A DNA stretch of 64,000 nt from Rhodocollybia butyracea (lineage: Eukaryota > Basidiomycota > Agaricomycetes > Agaricales > Omphalotaceae). Position numbers and translations under genes: made by a program. Where the stretch lies: contig JADNRY010000344.1 of assembly GCA_015501585.1 (NCBI GenBank), positions 1 to 64,000 on the forward strand, given 5' to 3'. This document shows positions 57,201 to 64,000 of the stretch, piece after piece. The notes below the pieces were generated by a model. That model worked only from the letters and a program-made list of their open reading frames with translations. It was not told where the DNA came from and did not search any database. Position 1 is the first letter of the stretch. Each line of letters begins with the position of its first letter.

Positions 57201-59268
57201 GCATTAACCCAAATGGTGTTGAATAACTAATGAATGTAAAATGTTAAGTAGAAGTATTAATGATAGTGTTCATAGTTGGTTACAGAAGAAAAAAGATTGG
57301 GTGTATAGGATTTAGATCCGGGTCATAACAGTAAGCAACTACTGACTACTCAAAAGAATTTTGTTAATTGATAATATCATCAAAGGTTTCTGCTGGCTAG
57401 CCTACAACTACAAAGCTTGCGACATTGCGCCCCAATTGCCATCAGCAGGGGCTTGCAAGCCCTGCCTGCTTCCCTTAATGAGACATATAAACGGATCTTT
57501 GAAGAAAACATCGACTCAATTAGCAAGCCACTTGCTTTACAGATTTTTAAATGCATTGCCTATGCTAAGCGGCCACTGTCGCCTCAAGAGCTAGCAGAGG
57601 TCTTTACCATAGAGTTCAAGGAGAATGGTGATGATGTTCTTAGACCAGATTATCGTGTTAGAGATGCAGAAGCTTATCTCTACAAAACTTGCTCTACTTT
57701 GATTCAGATTGTAGAGGTACAGGGGAAAAAGATTGTGCAATTTGCACACTTATCAATCCGGGACTACCTTATTTCAGGCATGCTAAACTCCAATGATGCT
57801 AATGCAATCCTTGCCAGAGTGTGTGTTTGTAACCTTATGCATCGCTTACACTTGTCAAGCTTTCCCTTTCATGGTCCCTTTCATGGTCCCTTTCATGGTT
57901 ATGCAGTGGACCACTGGGTGGAGCATGCATTGAACTCTAACGGCCTTGCGGTTGAGATTTTGGGCAATCAACTGCAGCGATTGCTGCACCCACAGTCTGC
58001 AGATCATTGGGCAGACTGGCGCAGTGAATTGGTCCTTGGATGTTCTTATGATAAGAATGCGCGGGGAATTTACTGTGCTGCTGCTCTTGGGATGACGCAG
58101 TATGTCAAAGAATGGGTGAAAGAATTCCCTGAGCATATCTGAGCATATTAATAGTGAGGGTGGCCCACTTGGGAATGCACTCTTTGCTGCATTAAATAAT
58201 GGACAAGTGGAGATAGTATCAGTCCTTATTGATGCTGGTGCCAATGTAAATGCTCAAGGCAAGGATGGTGAGACACCACTACACAAGGGGGCAAGACAGG
58301 GGCATGTTGAGGTTGTGTATTTACTTGTAGACAGTAAGGCTGCTGTTGATGCCCAGAGCAAGGACAATTGGACTGCACTACACCTGGCAGCACATGATGG
58401 GCATGTTGGAGCTCTTTGTGCCCTCCTAGACCATAATGCTACTGTTGATGCCCAGACTAAGGACAATTGGACTCCACTACACCTGGCAGCACATGATGGG
58501 CATATTGAAGCTCTTTGTGCCCTCCTTGACCATAAGGCTACTGTTGATGCCCAGACCAAGGACAATATGACTCCACTACACCTGGCAGCACAGAATGGGC
58601 ATGCTGAAGCTCTTTGCGTCCTCCTAGACCATAAGGCTACTGTTGATGCCCAGACCATGGACAATTGGACTCCACTACACCTGGCAGCATATAATGGGCA
58701 TGTTGTAGCTCTTTGTGTCCTCCTAGACCATAAGGTTACTTTTGATGCCCAGATCAATGCCAATTGGACTCCACTACACCTGGCAGCACAGAATGGGCAT
58801 ACTGAAGCTCTTCATGTCCTTTTAAATTATAATGCTCCTGTTGATGCCCAGGACCAGGACAATTGTACTCCACTGCACCTGGCAGCAGATAATGGGCATG
58901 CTGGGGCTGTTCATGTCCTCTTGAACCACAAGGCTGCTGTTGATGCCCAGATGAAGGACAATTGTACTCCACTACACCTAGCAGCCAGGAGTGGACAAGC
59001 TGAAGTTCTTCGTGTACTTTTAGACCATAAGGCTGCTGTTGATGCCCAGGATGAGGACAATTGGACTCCACTACATCTGGCAGCACAGAATGGGCATGCT
59101 GAGGTTATTTGTACCCTCTTGGACCATAAAGCTGCTGTTGATGCCCAGACCAAGCGCAATGCTAGGACTGCCCCACACCTGGCAGCCATGAATTGGCATG
59201 CTGAAGCTCTTCATGTCCTTCTACACCATCAAGCTACTGTTGGTGCTCTGACCTTGGCATGCCAATAA
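54228..59268 (+). pseudogene. NLR3: Goodbye-like / NACHT / ankyrin protein, frameshifted
   Basis: N-terminal helical region like the fungal STAND Goodbye domain (ALWTKALEDYKTDTGQDLQD, VVRLVELLNDTAGEVAAA, YDALGELSSRLQDAVSRIQM, 54.3-55.0 kb) over several exons. NACHT with P-loop IAGSGKCVLC split by an intron at 55513, AFFYFDFRNSAKQT, Walker B YIVLDALDECPE and LLITSRPEQD. A 1169-bp solo LTR lies in the next intron. The frame resumes at 57386 (FLLASLQLQSLRHCAP) through the helical region, then about 11 ankyrin units (58207-59268). A 10-bp tandem duplication (58129-58138, 58139-58148) ends the frame at EFPEHI; without it NACHT and ankyrin would be continuous (EHINSEGGPLGNALFAAL). The exact start is unresolved. 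Confidence 0.82.
56162..57330 (+). repeat. 1169-bp solo LTR at an NLR3 splice donor
   Basis: Ends TGTTATGACTCG and CGGGTCATAACA (inverted), flanked by GTAAG (56157-56161 and 57331-57335). GTAAG is the 5' splice site, so the donor is now duplicated on both sides. Contains nine copies of GGAGATAGCTCAACAAG-like units (56363-56706), five TGA(G/C)TCA sites and five TGA(T/C)(A/G)TCA-like sites. No internal coding region. Confidence 0.9.
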
Positions 59269-59300
59269 GATTCCACTAAACCTGGCAGCACAAAATAGGC
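58207..59300 (+). repeat. Ankyrin-coding tandem array of NLR3 (99-bp units)
   Basis: About 11 units of 33 residues (consensus DNWTPLHLAAQNGHAEAL.. LLDHKATVDAQ), very similar in DNA. The array fades into degenerate units after the stop at 59268, indicating loss of further repeats. Confidence 0.88.
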
Positions 59301-61065
59301 AAGGTGAAGCTCTTCATTTTGATGACTGACTTCAGCTATCTTCTTTCACTCATATCGACCCCACCCAGTAAATCCGCCCATGCCTTTGGCCAAACCAAAC
59401 ACAGCACCTTCCTGTACCTCTCATGCACTACATAAATTGCTGTTCTAGTGCAAAACTGAGCCATCATTATTTGCAAAATTCAGAAAGTTTTTCTCATCAC
59501 CTCCACTGAATCCACACCACTCAAGTGAGAGACAAGTCACATTGAATCTAACCAGAAGTCTGACCATTATCATAATGCTACATTTGTAACCCCATTACCG
59601 TATGAAATACAATGAATAAATGATAGGTTCAAATCTCACAAACCACAACGCTAGGCCGCACATCCTCACGCTACCATGTCCGGACTGGGTCTTCCACAAG
59701 TCCAGTAACCTCCATTGCATCATTGCCGTTGCCACCCATTATGCTCCTGCACTCTGACCGCGTAGAAGCAGAACATACATACACAGTCTTTCACATCAAT
59801 ACACCCAATTGCCTTATAGCCACACCGACCATCTTAATCCTTTGAGAACTCACCCCGGCATGCACCTCTAGTACCATATTGTGCTCTCTTCATTCATCTG
59901 TTGGTGTACTTGTCTTACCATGGTCACCATTTGTCCTGTTTCAATCAAAAGGAAGTACTAAAAATGTGCGCCCAAATGGTATGCACAAGTACAATGGCGC
60001 ATAGAAGCTCTGGTTAGGTTTGTGTGTTACAAAATTGAGGTACAGAGCAGTAGCAGTGGAAGAGGATGGCTAGTATTTGCATTGATATTAGTTTAAGGGA
60101 TGTACAAGGCATGGTTTCGGCTCCAAAAAGGAGCAACTGACAGATTTGAGAGGTTTTCAGCAGTAGTAACGGAAGACAATCTACGGAAGGAAAAGAGGTT
60201 AGTGTTTGTATTGCTATTCACAATATTGATAGAACAAGTAAGCACAAACGACGAACGGAGTGTGGTACCCAAACATGTGCATGAACACATGAATGTTGGA
60301 ATTCTAGAACCCCAAGACCAGTAAATGAATGTGCTGAAAGCGAGAGGACAAATGGCCAACAACGGAACAAGCAAAATTGTAGCTTATCAAACCGGTCATT
60401 ACACACCTCTTGCACACCTCTTGAGGTCTTGTACCAACTTCCAATGGCAAGACTTCCCCAGATATAGCAGCAGGACACGTCAAAATTGGATTCATGACAA
60501 CATCCACTTGTAGCTTTGGAAGTGTATGTTTCAAGTGTAACTGTGTTTTTGAGGCCGGTGGGACATCAGGAAAAGTCTAAAATACTTAAGTTGACTTAAG
60601 TTGACTTGAGTACTTATCCTGTGACGGTTATGTAGATACTTACTATCTTATCTATACTGCCCTGGGCACTTAGATATGTTTACTTTACAATCACATGATA
60701 ATACAATTTAACTTGATCTTTACCTTCATCTTTCAGTCTCGGTTTCTCCTTCTTCTCCCCTCAAATCTCTACTCTCACTGGCTGCTAGTCTCGCAGTCTG
60801 TACTCTGGAATGTGGACTCCCTTTTGCCGGGTCACGCGACCCTATCTAGGGATACAGTTCCCTTTCGGCGGGTAACCCAACCCTCGAGCCAAGGATACCG
60901 GCTCACCCTTCTCCATACTTGTTCGACTCATCCACTACAGGCTTACAGAGGTCTCAATCCAACGCACAGGCTTCACAATGGTGGGGTACCATGGACTTCC
61001 ATACCTTACAAGTTTAACGAGTTTAATTCACTGTCGTCGCAGAAGTTCCGCATTTGGATGCCATA
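59301..61065. other. Downstream region with module M copy C (minus)
   Basis: 59.3-59.95 kb resembles the NLR upstream regions at 35.6 and 50.9 kb. Module M, minus strand: frame CPAAISGEVLPLEVGT (60.4 kb), donor mutated (ATAAGC for GTAAGC, about 60380), acceptor at 60181 (CCGTAG) and second segment FRRLSSVTTAENLSNLS. Near 60595-60620 are short tandem TTAAGTTGAC units. No intact gene. Confidence 0.45.
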
Positions 61066-61284
61066 GTGCTTCTCTAGCACATAGCAATTCTCCTCTGAAA
61101 ACCTCATAGTGCTTCTCTAGCACATGAGCTCTTCCTTCAGCTATAGTGCTTTTCTCTAGCATACAATGTTCCCCATTCCTCACCATAGTGCTCTTCTAGC
61201 ACATGGTAAATCTTATTTTGATTATTGTAGTGCTTTTCTAGCACACAACATTCTCTATTCCTTGCCATAGTGCTTTCCTAGCAC
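61066..61284. repeat. Six short hairpin repeats at about 40-bp period
   Basis: Core GTGCT-TTTCT-AGCAC (5-bp stem, 5-nt loop, usually preceded by ATA) at 61066, 61109, 61146 (variant), 61188, 61230 and 61270, i.e. spacings of 43, 37, 42, 42 and 40 bp with unlike sequence between them. Confidence 0.85.
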
Positions 61285-64000
61285 ATGGCTGGTTTTCTCT
61301 CGGACTCTGGATCATTTGACGTCGGCCTATTCTGTTTATTATTCTTTTTGCTGGACAAAACTACAATCTCATTTCATTTGAGATACAATCACACGCCTGG
61401 AATCCAGTTACCTCTCACTTCCGCCGTCTGCTGCTCATTCCTGGGTGCACGGGACGTTCATTTATCTCAGATGCAGTTTCGTTTCATTAATCTTCAACCA
61501 CCCCGTCTCATGTATCTTCGATCACAATCGCTTTTGTCTTTAATCTATGATAGAAGGTTCTCGTTTTGATCAAAAATCTTGATGTTCAATGGTTCTGCTG
61601 TCATTGAGCCCCTCTTTCAGTCATTCAATGCCCTTGACATCTTTAGCTCTTATCCTTTCAGCCAACTCACATCAACCATGTATCCCATTCTATGGTTCAA
61701 TTCATTTCCTTACTCCTAGCACAATGACTTGGTATACATCTGCAGCGCTTGGTGAGTGCCTAACCTAGAATCTTCTCTGACAACGACGTCCATCACCTCC
61801 ATTGGACTTTTCTCAAACGCTCACTGTTCTGGGACCTGGACTCTATGATATCTGAAGGTGGGTGTCGGAACGGTTGGGATGTGTTGAGGATGAGGCCTTG
61901 GGTGATTTATGGAAGGAGTTGGGAAGTGGAGAAATCAGACCGCTGTGCTTTACTAGCACACAGTTTTCTTAATTTTTTCCATGGAATTCGGACCCTAGGA
62001 CCTCATCCCAAAATTCTACACCACTAGGATTTGCAGTGTGTGCGAGAGATTGCTCACGAGTTTGAAACATGGTGCCAATGTGCTTTTCTAGCACTTGGCT
62101 ATTCACCTCAACGTTGGAGCTACCAGAAACACTGTGCCAAGGTGCTCATCTAGCACTCAGTCGCTTATGTTCCATAACCCATCCAAGTTAGTATAACATG
62201 TACACTCGTCAAAATCTGATTAACATCTCTCGCTACCTCCCGTGCCTTCTACTACTTTTCCCATAACCGCCATCATTGTACAACCCCTTGTTAACACATC
62301 ACATTGGACATTCCACAACAGCTTGGCATTTTACGCTTCTTTACCCCTACAATTGTCTATCTTTGCACGGCATCTATCCACCATCTCTGATGGGCCTATT
62401 CTAGAATTCCTCCAACCCGTCAGACCGTAGTTGAAATCAGAGATTGTTGATGGTTTAGAAAGTCGGAGTGAAGAGAAGAGCATTGTGGGATGACACAAGG
62501 ACAGACTGCTGCGCTCTTTTAGCATGTGGTGTTCTCGGTTCGTCTTTACGATTTGCTCACAAGGAGCTATTGGAAACACTGCGCCAAAGTCCTTGTCTAG
62601 CACTTGGTTGTTCATGTTATCTCACTTCCGGGAGGGTACGCAAGAAGACATGCTGTAGTGCTTTTCTAGCATGCAGTATTAGTTGTCTTCAGGAGTTCAC
62701 GGGCGCATTGGATGGCAACGACGCGCACACACTACCACTATCCAATGACTTTTCCCCGCCTAGAGCATGAGCTACCTCCTCCAAGTCTTCCTACTTCCAC
62801 ATGCATCATATTCCCAACTTGCCATCCATCCTCTCAGTATCAAGATCCTTACAGCCACTTCCCATTTACAGACCTGTATCTGATGGATTGGGAGATCGTC
62901 GGTTGAAGAAGATGGATGTATGGGACAATGGAAATTTGTGTAGACACCATCGGGACTGCGCCCTGAACTCGGATTCCACTACAGGCCTTCATTTTAATCA
63001 GATCAAACATGATCATTCCATTCCAATCCAGTGTAACTCATTCCACAATCCTCAAAGCCTCTAGGCCTTCAATGAGTTGTCCAACCCATCTCTTCCTACC
63101 ACTGTCACATCCACACTCAAGCTTCCGACTACCCCGGATGTATGGATGCTGGATACTTGGACTTCCGAGCTCACTGGATCATGATGCCACAACTTCGTTG
63201 TTATATCCTTTGACACTTGATTGTTCTATATTGTAGAAATTTAATTGGAATGAATTTCATGAGACGTAGTTTGATGGATTAAGGACTGGTATATTTTCAA
63301 GTTAACAAGAGATAGTGCTCTTCTAGGACATCTCTAAAAACTTGTTGAGTATTACTATAGGCAGTTTTCTGAGCCCACCCACCACGCCCAATGTCTGATA
63401 CCCATTTAGAACAGGAATGCGACGATTGGGGGGCAGGGAGTCCCAGCCATGCACTCAGACCTCTGGAAATCGCCGCCTCCCCGCCGAAACTTTTGCACTT
63501 TCCCAACTACCTAGTATTCTGAAATGCTGACTGAGCGCCTAACCCATGCATCTTCCTCTTCTCAACCTCCATCCTATCCGGAGCTCTCAGCTGGCCACAT
63601 GCCCCAGACCTACCTCAGAAGCTCAGAAGCTCACCTCAAATTTGGCTTTGCCACATCTCCTCACGCTCGGTGCCATTTTGGACATTCAAAACACTGCCAA
63701 GGTGCTTATCTAGCACTTGGTTGCCTGTGTTGCAGATGGTTCACGTATGCTTGCCAGAATTTGACAAACACTTCTCGTTACCTACAGGCCTTCCGCTCCA
63801 TCTGCTGAAATCAGCCACTCCCATTCACTGCTGCTACATCTCTTATGCTAGTCTCACGAGTATTGGGTTCCTTTCACATCAGAGTCCCCAGAACACAACA
63901 ATGCACACGCGCTTCGTATGTCCTGGTATGGGCGGTCTTTGGGTGATGTACTGCCCCACTAGCACTTCTGGGGATGTACTGGTGACCTCACAACACCGAT
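61285..64000. other. Non-coding region with dispersed hairpin repeats
   Basis: No supported gene. Further copies of the hairpin at 61945, 62080, 62142, 62511 (variant), 62589, 62658, 63315 (variant) and 63702. Several carry an enlarged palindrome CCAAGGTGCT-TATCT-AGCACTTGG-like context. Short pyrimidine-rich open frames show no domains. Confidence 0.5.

Noticed and set aside
58254..59189. Long minus-strand open frames over the ankyrin array
   Set aside because: Antisense of the 99-bp ankyrin units; the plus strand has the recognisable family.
61066..61284. A CRISPR array
   Set aside because: Regular short palindromes with unlike spacers, but the repeats are only 15 bp and degenerate, there are no cas genes, and the sequence is eukaryotic; kept as an unexplained hairpin repeat instead.

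Overview
The window is chromosomal DNA of a filamentous basidiomycete, most likely an Agaricomycete. The evidence is many 50-60 bp GT-AG introns, sedolisin (S53) peptidases, an F-box/LRR gene, a DUF6534 membrane protein, NACHT-WD40 and NACHT-ankyrin NLR-like genes, and fungal CACTA, hAT-like, LTR and tyrosine-recombinase transposons. No bacterial features are present.

Left part (1-18.4 kb), mostly host genes: a broken sedolisin copy cut by the left edge (minus), a DUF6534 seven-helix protein (minus), an F-box/LRR pseudogene (plus), an aldehyde dehydrogenase with a frameshift (minus), a low-complexity probable nuclear protein (minus), and an intact 16-exon sedolisin (plus) whose predicted spliced frame closes at 579 residues.

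Middle (18.6-30.2 kb), mobile DNA: a gag-only LTR element with 253-bp LTRs and a CATTG target duplication, carrying a 332-bp foldback element and an extraordinary density of perfect short stem-loops; then a DIRS/Ngaro-type retroelement (gag, RT-RNase H, tyrosine recombinase) with at least three predicted introns; then a tRNA-like sequence and small palindromic elements.

Right part (30.4-60.5 kb), an NLR-like cluster: an intact NACHT-WD40 gene (NLR1), a broken paralogue in a duplicated block (NLR2), and a broken Goodbye-like-NACHT-ankyrin gene (NLR3). Repeated, spliced-looking non-coding modules flank them. The module called M (conserved donor, CTAAC branch site and acceptor) lies upstream of each NLR in the same orientation, with a further copy at 60 kb. 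Between NLR1 and NLR2 lie a CACTA transposase gene, itself split by a solo LTR and a hAT-type MITE, and a third, truncated sedolisin with an intronic MITE. NLR3 carries a 1.17-kb solo LTR inserted exactly at a splice donor.

The last 3 kb has no recognisable gene but holds six 15-bp hairpins at about 40-bp spacing and further dispersed copies. Functionally, the NLR proteins are candidates for non-self recognition or regulated cell death, and the sedolisins for secreted acid proteolysis. Many genes here are broken by single-base indels or by CGA-to-TGA type stops, so the region is in active decay and reshuffling.
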